Below the pieces are notes generated by a model. It had not been told where the DNA came from. It searched no databases and worked only from the letters and a program-made list of their open reading frames with translations. Below are positions 36,175 to 45,451 of a stretch of DNA of 59,294 bases, one piece after another. The DNA is from Gammaproteobacteria bacterium. GTDB lineage: Bacteria; Pseudomonadota; Gammaproteobacteria; SZUA-229. Numbering within the stretch: the first letter of the stretch is position 1; each line of letters begins with the position of its first letter. The stretch spans positions 1 to 59,294 of the forward strand of contig JASBSR010000022.1 of assembly GCA_030148865.1 (NCBI GenBank). The letters run 5' to 3'. The position numbers were made by a program, and so were the translations under genes.

Positions 36175-37029
36175 ATGAATTCCGGCGCGGAAAAATCGAT
36201 ACTGATCACTGGCTGCTCAAGCGGTATCGGCCGCTGTGTCGCCGAGGGTCTACGCGCCGATGGCTATCGGGTGTTCGCCACGGCACGGCGCGCAGAAAGT
36301 GTAGCCGAACTTCAGGCGGCGGGTTTTGAAAGCCTGCAACTCGATCTCACAGATTCAGACTCAATCCAGAAAGCCGTCGGTGCGATCCTCATACGCAGCG
36401 GCGGCCAGCTCTATGCCCTGTTCAACAACGGTGCCTACGGGCTCCCGGGCGCAGTCGAAGATTTAAGTCGTGCGGCACTGCGCGCACAATTCGAAACCAA
36501 TGTGTTTGGCTGGCAGGAGCTGACTAACTTATTGATTCCTGTGATGCGCACCCAGGGTTATGGGCGCATTATTCAAAACAGTTCCGTGCTCGGCATTGTT
36601 GCGCTTCCGTTTCGTGGCGCTTACAATGCAAGCAAGTTTGCGCTCGAGGGATTAAGCGACACCCTGCGACTCGAACTACGCGGCACTGACATTCACGTCA
36701 CCCTGATTGAGCCGGGTCCGATACTGAGTCATTTTCGCGACAATGCGTTAAATGCACTAAAGCACCACATAAATATTGAAGCCAGTGTGCATCGAGACAA
36801 GTACCGCGCTGTGCTCGCACGCCTGAACCAGCAGGGACCCGCAGTACCGTTTACCCTGCCACCTGAAGCCGTGCTCAAATGCGTGAGACATGCACTGACA
36901 ACGCACCGACCGCGTGCCCGTTATCGTGTCACAGTGCCAACAAAAATATTTGCCATACTTCGTCGCATGCTCAGTACGCGCATGCTTGACCGGTTGCTGG
37001 TTAAAGCCAGTGACCAGAGTAAACGATAA
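36175..37029 (+). CDS. Short-chain dehydrogenase/reductase
   Basis: A 284-residue classical SDR. The cofactor motif TGCSSGIG (residues 13-20, Rossmann TGxxxGIG) and ARR after the second strand suggest NADP preference. Also seen are NNGAYG (NNAG-like), the catalytic Ser of QNSSVLGIV and the YNASK motif with catalytic Tyr and Lys. The substrate is not inferable; short-chain ketones or steroid-like compounds are common for this group. Single gene between fmdB (divergent) and the GGDEF-EAL gene. Confidence 0.92.
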   Translation: MNSGAEKSILITGCSSGIGRCVAEGLRADGYRVFATARRAESVAELQAAGFESLQLDLTDSDSIQKAVGAILIRSGGQLYALFNNGAYGLPGAVEDLSRAALRAQFETNVFGWQELTNLLIPVMRTQGYGRIIQNSSVLGIVALPFRGAYNASKFALEGLSDTLRLELRGTDIHVTLIEPGPILSHFRDNALNALKHHINIEASVHRDKYRAVLARLNQQGPAVPFTLPPEAVLKCVRHALTTHRPRARYRVTVPTKIFAILRRMLSTRMLDRLLVKASDQSKR

Positions 37030-37143
37030 ACGGTGACAAAAACCGCTGCAATGGTATCTGTGAGGCATTATAAGTAACACACCATACAGTCATAGCAGCT
37101 ATTATTAAAGGCAATCAGCTTTATTGCTTTATCAGGGAACGAC

Positions 37144-39129
37144 ATGAAACACGATCCAAGCAAGTACATCATTATGCTCGGCTTTGCCAGCCTGCTCTCG
37201 CTGCTTTCGATAGTTGCCTTTGTTTCAATTCTACAAATGAATCGAACACTGGACAGCATGTCAAACCTGGTGATGATTACCAATGCAAAAATCACACATG
37301 CCAACCAGATGCGTGATTTTTTGCGCTTGCGTGGCAATGTACTCACCAGCATTACGCAAACTAACAAGCAGCCCCAACCTGTCCTACTGACAGCAAAACT
37401 GGATGAGTACACCATTGGCTACAAGCAGGCGCAACAAGATTTTAAAAAATTCCACATCAGCACTACCGGTCGTAGCCTGTTGAACGATGTCGAGCGCCTG
37501 GAAACCATTTCTGGAGATCTGACCACTCACGCGACCGAACTGGTCATGTCCAACGCGAGTCGCGCTGAAATTAACGTCGCAACCACCGCAGCAAATGACG
37601 CTCATGACAAAACCATACGCATATTAACGAAACTGATAGCATTACAGGAAACAAATGCTCGCAACGCTTTGAGCGATAGTGTCAACTACCAGAAAATGGC
37701 GCAGACCATTATTATTCTTCTGACATTAACCTCACTACTGGTTGGAATACTTATTTCTCTATTTGTGTTGCGCGAAACGTCGCGCAAGAATTCTGAGATA
37801 CGCTTCCAGGCCAGTCATGACGCGCTGACCAAACTTATTAATCGCAAAGAATTTGAATCGCGTCTTGAAACTGCACTGGAGAAATCACATACCGAAGGCC
37901 GCGTGCACGCATTGTGCTTTCTCGACCTTGATCAATTTAAAGTCATCAACGACACCTGCGGCCATACAGCAGGCGACGAGTTACTCTGCCAGCTCACGCA
38001 GGTGATTAATAAACACGTGCGCGAGCACGATACCTTAAGCCGGCTAGGTGGTGATGAATTTGGTTTATTGCTAGAAGACTGCACCCTGGAAAGCGCCATC
38101 GAGATTGCTGAAGGCATCATCCGCGTGGTGAATAAATATGAATTTCACTGGCAGGAAAAAGTGCATCACGTAGGCGTCAGCATCGGCATTACACCCATCA
38201 ACCGCAAAACCACAAGCGTTACCAAGGCCATGAGCGAAGCCGATATCGCCTGCTACGCAGCCAAAGACATGGGTCGCAACCAGTTACACGTACACGAATT
38301 AACAGATGTACAGGTCAAACGCATGCACAAGGAATTGAGCTGGGTTGCCGACATTCAGAACTCACTAAAAGACAACCGCTTCAAACTCTATGTTCAGCCC
38401 ATTCACACCGCCTCTGGTAAATTACCAGAGATCCGCATGTACGAGATACTGCTGCGTCTGAAAGACGACGAAGGCAATGTTAGCTCGCCGGGTAATTATA
38501 TTCCCGCTGCCGAGCGTTTTGGCTTAATGCGGGATGTTGATCAATGGGTGGTGGAGCAGGTTATCCAGACACTGCACACAATGCCCAATACTGACAATAT
38601 CTGCCTGTTCGTCAACCTGTCTGCCAACACACTTTCAGACAAAAACTTCTGCAATCAGATTCTAAAACTTATGGACGAATACAAGGTTAACGGTAACTCG
38701 ATTTGTTTCGAAATCACAGAAACCACAGCCGTGCGAAATATTCGACAGGCTATAGACTTTATCAAAACCCTGAAGCAGACCAACTGCTTCTTTGCACTTG
38801 ATGATTTTGGTGCTGGCATGTCTTCATTCTCGTATTTAAAAGACCTGCCAGTCGATTACATTAAAATTGATGGTTCTCTGGTCACCAACCTCCATAGCAA
38901 TAATGTGAGTCACGCCATGGTCGCCGCCATTAATGAGGTAGGTAATGTCATGAAAATCAAGACCATCGCTGAGCACGTCGAAAACGAGATGACCATGCTT
39001 CGTCTCAATGATATTGGCGTAAGCTTTGTCCAGGGCTTTCACTTTGGTATGCCCAGGCCGATTGAAACCCTGCGCCTGAGCAGCGTGCCCAAAGGTGTCA
39101 GTGAACCCACCGTGCTCTACAACCACTAA
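37144..39129 (+). CDS. Membrane GGDEF-EAL cyclic-di-GMP enzyme
   Basis: A 661-residue inner-membrane protein. Two helices (about residues 9-29 and 185-208) flank a periplasmic helical sensor of unknown ligand. The GGDEF domain keeps the active motif GGDEF and an RxxD inhibitory site (REHD) five residues ahead of it. The EAL domain has EILLR for the signature plus NLSANT, EITET, DDFGAGMSSFSYL, K of YIKIDGSL and the Q of FVQGFHFG, so both domains look catalytically intact. AGGGA precedes the ATG. It may set pilus or biofilm behaviour. Confidence 0.93.
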   Translation: MKHDPSKYIIMLGFASLLSLLSIVAFVSILQMNRTLDSMSNLVMITNAKITHANQMRDFLRLRGNVLTSITQTNKQPQPVLLTAKLDEYTIGYKQAQQDFKKFHISTTGRSLLNDVERLETISGDLTTHATELVMSNASRAEINVATTAANDAHDKTIRILTKLIALQETNARNALSDSVNYQKMAQTIIILLTLTSLLVGILISLFVLRETSRKNSEIRFQASHDALTKLINRKEFESRLETALEKSHTEGRVHALCFLDLDQFKVINDTCGHTAGDELLCQLTQVINKHVREHDTLSRLGGDEFGLLLEDCTLESAIEIAEGIIRVVNKYEFHWQEKVHHVGVSIGITPINRKTTSVTKAMSEADIACYAAKDMGRNQLHVHELTDVQVKRMHKELSWVADIQNSLKDNRFKLYVQPIHTASGKLPEIRMYEILLRLKDDEGNVSSPGNYIPAAERFGLMRDVDQWVVEQVIQTLHTMPNTDNICLFVNLSANTLSDKNFCNQILKLMDEYKVNGNSICFEITETTAVRNIRQAIDFIKTLKQTNCFFALDDFGAGMSSFSYLKDLPVDYIKIDGSLVTNLHSNNVSHAMVAAINEVGNVMKIKTIAEHVENEMTMLRLNDIGVSFVQGFHFGMPRPIETLRLSSVPKGVSEPTVLYNH

Positions 39130-39166
39130 CAGCGACTCACACCCCTGCTCAAATCGAGGCTATGGT

Positions 39167-41773
39167 TTACCCTGCTGCCTGCATGGTACGCTGCTTGCTA
39201 AAGACAAGCTCATCCTCACGCAAGGCAACATTGATAACATCGCCCGGCACAAAGTCACCGGTTAATAGCTTCTGCGCCAGCGGATTTTCCAGATATTGCT
39301 GAATCGCACGCTTCAATGGCCGCGCACCATACACCGGATCAAAACCGGCAGTGCCCAGTTTATCCAGCGCCTGCTCCGAAAGCTCGAGACCGATATCCTG
39401 CGCCTGCAGGCGCTTGCGTAAATGCTGGATTTGAAACTCGGCAATATGTCGAATCTGTTCGCGATCCAGTGGATGAAACACAACAGTGTCATCGACCCGA
39501 TTGATAAATTCGGGACGAAAGTGCTGACCGACAACTTCCATCACAGCTTTCTTGATACCCTCATAATCACCGCGCGATGACATTTCCTGAATCTGGTGTG
39601 ACCCAAGGTTCGAGGTCATAACAATGACGGTATTACGAAAATCCACGGTACGGCCCTGACTATCGGTCAGTCGGCCATCATCCAGCACCTGCAACAACAC
39701 ATTGAATACATCGGGGTGTGCTTTTTCAATTTCATCGAGCAGAATCACGGAATACGGCTTGCGGCGCACGGCCTCGGTGAGATAGCCGCCTTCCTCGTAG
39801 CCCACGTAGCCCGGTGGTGCACCGATTAAACGTGCGACCGCATGTTTTTCCATAAACTCCGACATATCGAGTCGTATCATGGCTTCTTCGGTATCGAACA
39901 TGAACGCCGCCAGCGCCTTGGTGAGCTCAGTTTTACCGACACCCGTTGGACCGAAAAACATAAATGAACCGTTGGGTCTTCCGGGATCAGACAGGCCCGC
40001 GCGCGAACGCCGGATAGCATTCGACACCGACGCCACAGCTTCCTGCTGACCAATCACGCGTTTGCCGAGTTCATCTTCCATGCGCAATAATTTTTGCTGT
40101 TCACCTTCCAGCATTTTGCTGACCGGAATACCGGTCCAGCGCGCAACAATTTCGGCGATTTCATCCGCAGTGACTTTATTGCGTAACAGCGCGTGCTCGA
40201 TGTCGGTGCCGGCTTCAGACTCTGCCGCCTGAGCCAGCTGTTTTTCCAGTTCTGGAATACGACCGTACTGCAATTCTGACATACGCGTCAGATCACCTGC
40301 GCGACGCGCGGTTTCGAGTTCGAGGCGTGCGCGTTCGAGTTCTTCTTTAATGTGTTTGGATCCCTGCACCGCCAGTTTTTCTGATTTCCATTGTTCCTCA
40401 AAATCACTGTACTCGCGTTCGAGTTTTTGCAATTCAGTTTCCAGCGCCTGCAACCGTGCACGCGTTGCAGTATCAGTATCTTTGCGCAGGGCTTCACGTT
40501 CGATTTTTAACTGAATAATGCGCCGATCGAGACGATCCATGACTTCGGGTTTGGAATCGATTTCCATGCGAATCCGGCTGGCAGCTTCATCGACCAGATC
40601 AATGGCCTTATCCGGTAACTGACGATCACTAATGTAACGATGCGATAGAGTTGCAGCGGCGACAATCGCCGGATCGGTAATATCAACCCCGTGATGCACT
40701 TCATAACGTTCTTTCAGACCGCGCAAAATTGCCACGGTATCTTCGACGGTGGGTTCATCAACCAGCACTTTCTGGAACCGGCGTTCCAGCGCCGCATCTT
40801 TTTCGATGTACTGACGATATTCATCCAGCGTGGTCGCACCAACACAATGCAGTTCACCTCGAGCGAGCGCCGGTTTCAGCATATTGCCGGCATCCATCGC
40901 GCCTTCTGCCTTACCGGCACCGACCATGGTGTGCAATTCATCAATAAACAAAATCACCTGGCCTTCCTGCTTGGCAAGATCATTGAGCACCGCCTTCAAA
41001 CGTTCTTCAAATTCACCACGGAACTTGGCACCAGCAATCAATGCGCCCATATCGAGTGACAGCACGCGTTTGCTTTTTAAACCCTCCGGCACTTCACCAT
41101 TGATAATGCGTTGTGCCAGACCTTCAACAATTGCGGTCTTACCCACACCTGGCTCACCGATGAGCACCGGATTATTTTTGGTACGGCGCTGCAGCACCTG
41201 TATGGTGCGGCGTATTTCTTCGTCACGCCCGATGACCGGATCAAGTTTGCCCTGCTGCGCGCGCTCGGTTAAATCGATGGTGTATTTTTCCAGCGCCTGA
41301 CGTTGTTCCTCGGCATTGGGATCATCCACGCTCTGGCCATCGCGCAGCGTTTCGATCGCAGCTTCGAGTTGTGCTTTATTCGCACCTGCCTGGCGCAGAA
41401 TATCACCCAGACGCTGCTTGTCTTCTACTGCCACCAGAACAAACAGCTCACTGGAAATATATTGATCTTTTCGTTTCTGAGCGAGTTTTTCTGTGAGATT
41501 GAGCAGACGATTGAGTTCACTGGAAATCTGCACATCACCCGTGGCTTCCTGTATTTGCGGCAGTCGATCAATTTCCTCACTCAGCTTGCTGACCACGAGA
41601 TCAAGCTTGACGCCCGTGCTCATCAGCAATTGACGCACGGTACTGGCTTCCTGCTCCAGCAAAGCCGCCATCACGTGCACTGGTTCCATATAGGTGTGGT
41701 CGCGCGTCAGCGCCAGCGACTGGGCATCGGCCAGTGCCTGCTGAAATTTGCTGGTTAATTTATCTATTCTCAT
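39167..41773 (-). CDS. clpB: Disaggregase ClpB
   Basis: An 868-residue Hsp104-type ATPase that rescues aggregated proteins with DnaK. The start is at the ATG at 41773 ([18 protein letters not shown]), matching E. coli ClpB; the extra 11 upstream codons are dropped. An N-terminal domain leads to AAA-1 with Walker A GEPGVGKT. The coiled-coil middle domain (about residues 400-520) that marks ClpB follows, and AAA-2 has GPTGVGKT. Convergent with the GGDEF-EAL gene. Confidence 0.98.
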   Translation of the reverse strand: MRIDKLTSKFQQALADAQSLALTRDHTYMEPVHVMAALLEQEASTVRQLLMSTGVKLDLVVSKLSEEIDRLPQIQEATGDVQISSELNRLLNLTEKLAQKRKDQYISSELFVLVAVEDKQRLGDILRQAGANKAQLEAAIETLRDGQSVDDPNAEEQRQALEKYTIDLTERAQQGKLDPVIGRDEEIRRTIQVLQRRTKNNPVLIGEPGVGKTAIVEGLAQRIINGEVPEGLKSKRVLSLDMGALIAGAKFRGEFEERLKAVLNDLAKQEGQVILFIDELHTMVGAGKAEGAMDAGNMLKPALARGELHCVGATTLDEYRQYIEKDAALERRFQKVLVDEPTVEDTVAILRGLKERYEVHHGVDITDPAIVAAATLSHRYISDRQLPDKAIDLVDEAASRIRMEIDSKPEVMDRLDRRIIQLKIEREALRKDTDTATRARLQALETELQKLEREYSDFEEQWKSEKLAVQGSKHIKEELERARLELETARRAGDLTRMSELQYGRIPELEKQLAQAAESEAGTDIEHALLRNKVTADEIAEIVARWTGIPVSKMLEGEQQKLLRMEDELGKRVIGQQEAVASVSNAIRRSRAGLSDPGRPNGSFMFFGPTGVGKTELTKALAAFMFDTEEAMIRLDMSEFMEKHAVARLIGAPPGYVGYEEGGYLTEAVRRKPYSVILLDEIEKAHPDVFNVLLQVLDDGRLTDSQGRTVDFRNTVIVMTSNLGSHQIQEMSSRGDYEGIKKAVMEVVGQHFRPEFINRVDDTVVFHPLDREQIRHIAEFQIQHLRKRLQAQDIGLELSEQALDKLGTAGFDPVYGARPLKRAIQQYLENPLAQKLLTGDFVPGDVINVALREDELVFSKQRTMQAAG

Positions 41774-41808
41774 GGTCTGCCTCGCCAACTGGATGCGTTC
41801 ATGCACTC

Positions 41809-41837
41809 AATATAAGGCTATGGCGGCGAACTTCAAG
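41809..41837 (-). promoter_or_regulatory. Possible heat-shock (sigma-32) promoter of clpB
   Basis: On the minus strand CTTGAAG (41837-41831), a 13-base spacer and CCTTATATT (41817-41809) resemble the sigma-32 pattern CTTGAAA-N13-CCCCATTT, ending 35 bp before the clpB start. Confidence 0.5.
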
Positions 41838-41895
41838 CTTGTGCAAGACAGCTGGCCCGCCGAAGGCAGCCTGTTTTAGTGAAACTTGATCTGGG

Positions 41896-42609
41896 TCACT
41901 GGTTAATGGCGAGCTGGTTGGCAGCAGGGGTCACTGTAGTCAGCCCCAGCGATTCCCAGGTTTGCAAACCACCGCGATAGTAGTGCAGTTTTTCCGCAGG
42001 ATATCCCAGACTCAGCAGCGCCTTGATCGCGCGCGGTGACTCTCCGGACCAGGGATCATTACACCACAGCACCAGTGCCTGTGCCTGTGAGAAATCCCAG
42101 TTGGCAGTTTTCATTTTGCCACCCAAAAACCCCAGAATTTCAAATGTACGGCGCAGCACACTGACATCGTGACGCGGTTGCGCGCCGAGGTTTTCCAGCA
42201 CCGCAGTCAGTTCGGCATCATCCGCAGTGCGTTCGAACACACTGGCAGGAATATTCTGCGAACCTGGAATCGTGCCGCGTTGATGCCAGTTCGGACTGCG
42301 CGCATCCACTAGCACCCCGTTACCGCCAGTCTGGCTGGCTTCCATAAACTGGATCACCGCGAGTTCATCAACCGTGTCGACGTCTTCGTTTAAGGCAAGC
42401 GGATTCACACAAAATGGCGTGCAGACCTTCGCCGGCATGTCCTGCAATCGGTTGTCTGTCGCAGCAGCAGGCACTCGCAGTACGATACCGCTATCTGTGT
42501 TCAGTGGTGTCTGCTCGCTGGCAGCACCTGTCGGCAAACCACTGGCATGAAGATAAAACGACACGCTCACCAGACTGAGCAGGCTACTAAGCACTATGGA
42601 CTGTCTCAC
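41896..42609 (-). CDS. Exported rhodanese-domain protein
   Basis: A 237-residue protein with a signal peptide (RQSIVLSSLLSLVSVSFYLHA). The start is taken as GTG at 42609, preceded by GAGG six bases upstream; an upstream in-frame ATG would bury the signal behind 27 polar residues. The rhodanese fold (about residues 80-225) has VLVDARSPNWHQRGTIPGS and the active-site Cys of LWCNDPWSGES, then HYYRGGLQTWESLGL. CTPFC (about 63-67) may form a disulfide. Sits between pgeF and clpB, genes usually adjacent. Periplasmic sulfur transfer is inferred. Confidence 0.82.
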   Translation of the reverse strand: MRQSIVLSSLLSLVSVSFYLHASGLPTGAASEQTPLNTDSGIVLRVPAAATDNRLQDMPAKVCTPFCVNPLALNEDVDTVDELAVIQFMEASQTGGNGVLVDARSPNWHQRGTIPGSQNIPASVFERTADDAELTAVLENLGAQPRHDVSVLRRTFEILGFLGGKMKTANWDFSQAQALVLWCNDPWSGESPRAIKALLSLGYPAEKLHYYRGGLQTWESLGLTTVTPAANQLAINQ

Positions 42610-42824
42610 GCAACACCTCGTAATTTCTGGATTTAGCGCACAGGCGCAGCTGTCTGCTTCGGCTGTGATTTCCGGTAACACGAAGACCACGAGCCGCTCT
42701 CGTTACGCTACTCACTTTATCTATAGCAGCCTGTGCTCAGATTTCAGAAGATTTTTTCGCCGACTGACGAATGGTGGCAACGCCGATCCGCCAGCGCGAT
42801 AACCAGCTCTGCGATGTTGAAATC

Positions 42825-43592
42825 CTAACTCTGTTGCAGCCAGATCAGACTCGCCATCCGACCGGTGTCACCGTCGCGACGATAGGAATAAAAACGCTCG
42901 GTGTCGTTAAAGGTGCAGAAGCCGCCACCGTATATTTGCGCCAGCCCGCGCTGGCGCAGCTCGATGCGGGCGAGTTGATAAATATCGCAAAGCCAGTGGC
43001 TGGTGTCGGTTTGCCTGAAGGCCGCGTTATAAGCCGGGTGTTTGGCGACAAAAGCCTCGACCACCTCAGCACCGACCTCGAAAGCATCGGCACCAATAGC
43101 CGGCCCTAGCCAGACCATCAGTTGCTGCGGTGGTAAAGCCATGGCTCTGATGGTGGCGCTGAGCACGCCGGCATGCAAACCGCGCCAACCGGCGTGGGCA
43201 CTGGCGACTCGCGTGCCGGCAAGATCGCAGAACAGCACCGGCAAACAATCTGCGGTGAGCACGGCACAGACCTGTTCCGGCTGCCTGCTCCAGCTGGCAT
43301 CCGCCTCTGGACAAGGTTGATCGCCGGCTTCGATGACTGTAGCACTGTGAATCTGATGCAGCCACTGCGGCTCCCGCGGCAAGTTGAGATGGCGCGTCAG
43401 TAAGGCACGATTTGCTGTCACATCCGTGGCCACATCAGCCACGTGGCTGGCCAGATTCAGTGCCTGATAGTGAGTTCGACTCTGGCCGCCACGACGCGTT
43501 GTGGTGCCGGCCTGCACCTGGTCGGGGGCCGGCCAGTCGGGGATAACCAGCTCCAGCCCAGCGGAATCAGAGCTTGCCATGCAACCGCGCAT
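42825..43592 (-). CDS. pgeF: Peptidoglycan editing factor PgeF (YfiH, laccase domain)
   Basis: A 255-residue polyphenol-oxidase-like protein that in E. coli removes wrongly incorporated residues from peptidoglycan precursors. The metal-site motifs are present: the His of LHQIHSATVIEA, the Cys of VLTADCLPVLFCD and the His of SAHAGWRGLHAGV. The start at 43592 overlaps the rluD end by 26 bases; ATG at 43580 is an alternative. Follows rluD as in E. coli. Confidence 0.93.
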   Translation of the reverse strand: MRGCMASSDSAGLELVIPDWPAPDQVQAGTTTRRGGQSRTHYQALNLASHVADVATDVTANRALLTRHLNLPREPQWLHQIHSATVIEAGDQPCPEADASWSRQPEQVCAVLTADCLPVLFCDLAGTRVASAHAGWRGLHAGVLSATIRAMALPPQQLMVWLGPAIGADAFEVGAEVVEAFVAKHPAYNAAFRQTDTSHWLCDIYQLARIELRQRGLAQIYGGGFCTFNDTERFYSYRRDGDTGRMASLIWLQQS

Positions 43593-44532
43593 CCATCAGC
43601 ATTTGCTGGCGCAGGGCCTCCATATCGACCGGCAGCGGTGCTTCCCAGCTGAGTGCTGCACCACTGTCCGGGTGCTGCAGACTCAGCCGCCAGGCGTGCA
43701 GGGCCTGACGATCAAAACCACGTAACGCAGCGATGAATTCTGCCGAGGCCTCAGGTGGCAGTCGCATGCGCCCGGCATACACCGGGTCACCGACCACAGC
43801 GTGGCGTAAATGCTGCATATGCACACGAATCTGGTGAGTGCGGCCAGTGTCGAGCTTGAGCTGGAGGTGGCTGTGACAGCGAAACCGCTGCAACAACCGA
43901 TAATGGGTCAGCGCCTCACGGCCATCGTCACGAATCGCCATCCGCAACCGATCCCGCGGATGCCGACCGATCGGCTGCTCGACTTCACCACCGCCGGTCA
44001 GCACGCCATGCACCAGCGCCTGATATTCACGCGTGATCAATCGCTGCTGCAACTGATCAACCAGATAGGTGTGCGCCTGCAGGGTACGCGCCACCACCAT
44101 CAGACCGGTGGTGTCCTTATCCAGGCGATGCACGATACCCGCGCGCGGCACCTGGCTGAGTCCCGGATCGTGATACAGCAGGCCATTCTGCAAAGTCCCG
44201 CTGCGATGCCCTGCCGCAGGATGCACCACCAGTCCGGCGGGTTTATTAATCACCATCAACGCCGCGTCCTGATGCACGATTTCGAGCGCGATGTCTTCTG
44301 GCTCGCAGGCCGCGTTCTCATCACCGGGGCTTACCTTCAAACTCAGCAGCTGAGTGGCGAACACCTTCACCTTAGGCTTCACAATCGCGCCATCGAGCAA
44401 TATCTGCCCGGTCTGCACCCACTGCTGCAGGCGGCTACGGGAAAACTGCGGCAACAGTTCGGAGAGCGCAACATCCAGCCGCTGGCCGGAAAGTTGTTGC
44501 GGAATTTGAAGGGTTTCGGGTAAATCTGACAT
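43567..44532 (-). CDS. rluD: 23S rRNA pseudouridine synthase RluD
   Basis: Modifies three uridines in helix 69 of 23S rRNA. Starting at the ATG at 44532 (MSDLPETLQIPQQL) gives 321 residues with an N-terminal S4 RNA-binding domain (about residues 20-75). The catalytic motif HRLDKDTTGLMVVA follows, with the active Asp, then the conserved LKLDTGRTHQIRVHM block. It is divergent from bamD with about 105 bp between starts, exactly the E. coli yfiO-rluD arrangement. Confidence 0.95.
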   Translation of the reverse strand: MSDLPETLQIPQQLSGQRLDVALSELLPQFSRSRLQQWVQTGQILLDGAIVKPKVKVFATQLLSLKVSPGDENAACEPEDIALEIVHQDAALMVINKPAGLVVHPAAGHRSGTLQNGLLYHDPGLSQVPRAGIVHRLDKDTTGLMVVARTLQAHTYLVDQLQQRLITREYQALVHGVLTGGGEVEQPIGRHPRDRLRMAIRDDGREALTHYRLLQRFRCHSHLQLKLDTGRTHQIRVHMQHLRHAVVGDPVYAGRMRLPPEASAEFIAALRGFDRQALHAWRLSLQHPDSGAALSWEAPLPVDMEALRQQMLMDARLHGKL

Positions 44533-44558
44533 TGCCGGAATCTGAACCTTGCTATAAT
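44532..44558 (+). promoter_or_regulatory. Likely bamD promoter
   Basis: An extended -10 element TGCTATAAT (44550-44558) lies 80 bp upstream of bamD, with TTGCCG at 44532-44537 as a weak -35 at 15 bp spacing. It overlaps the start of rluD on the other strand. Confidence 0.55.
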
Positions 44559-44638
44559 TGCGAACTCGAAGACCCATTCTAACGGATTCCTGATTCAACT
44601 ATCGCCCAACCATTGGCGTGCAAACAAGATTCAAACTT

Positions 44639-45436
44639 ATGATGCCCAATGCCAGACTCGCTTTTCGTCGCTACTCACTCATTATCGCCATCCTGCTGCT
44701 GGCCGCCTGTAGCGGACACGACTACGATCCGACCAAAGACTGGACCGCGAAACAGCTTTATGATGAGGCCCGCGCCGCGCTAAATTCCGGTGAGTTCGAA
44801 ACCGCGATCAAACATCTGGAAACCCTGGAAGCACGCTTCCCGTTTGATCAGTACGCCAAGCAGGCGCAGCTTGATGTGGCCTATTCTTATTACAAATCCG
44901 ATGAGCCTGAGTCCGCTATCAGTGCTGCCGAGCGTTTCATCCGACTACACCCGCGCGAACCACACATCGATTATGCCTACTATTTAAAGGGCCTGGTCAA
45001 TTTTAACCGCGGTCGCGGTCTGTTCGACGACTGGGTGCCACGCGACCCGGTGAAATACGATGCCGAAGTATTAACCAGCGCATTCAATGATTTCGCCACC
45101 CTGGTGCGCCGTTTTCCACAAAGTCAGTACGCTGGCGATGCCCACCAGCGCATGATTTATTTACGCAATGTACTCGCGCAAAAAGAAATTCATATCGCCG
45201 AGTATTACTATGGGCGCGGCACCTGGATGGCCGCCGCGAACCGCGCGAAAAATGTGATCGAAAAATATCAGGAATCAATCTGGACCCCGCGTGCGCTGGA
45301 AATCATGAGCGACTCCTATCAAAAACTCGGCCTCAACGATCTCGCCAGCGATGCCCGGCGCGTGCTCGAACTCAACAAGAAATCTGCTCCAGCAGAAAAA
45401 AGCAAACCGGACGATTTTCACGACCTCGGTGGCTAA
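44639..45436 (+). CDS. bamD: Outer-membrane assembly lipoprotein BamD
   Basis: Essential BAM-complex lipoprotein that helps fold outer-membrane beta barrels, such as the porin at 11676. The start is placed at the ATG pair at 44639/44642 because it gives a sound signal with lipobox LLAAC; a GTG at 44618 is also in frame. The 265-residue protein has five TPR-like repeats (e.g. KQLYDEARAALNSGEFETAI, QAQLDVAYSYYKSDEPESAI, DYAYYLKGLVNFNRGRG). Convergent with nadE, 16 bp apart. Confidence 0.95.
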   Translation: MMPNARLAFRRYSLIIAILLLAACSGHDYDPTKDWTAKQLYDEARAALNSGEFETAIKHLETLEARFPFDQYAKQAQLDVAYSYYKSDEPESAISAAERFIRLHPREPHIDYAYYLKGLVNFNRGRGLFDDWVPRDPVKYDAEVLTSAFNDFATLVRRFPQSQYAGDAHQRMIYLRNVLAQKEIHIAEYYYGRGTWMAAANRAKNVIEKYQESIWTPRALEIMSDSYQKLGLNDLASDARRVLELNKKSAPAEKSKPDDFHDLGG

Positions 45437-45451
45437 GCTTTTAGCCTGTCA

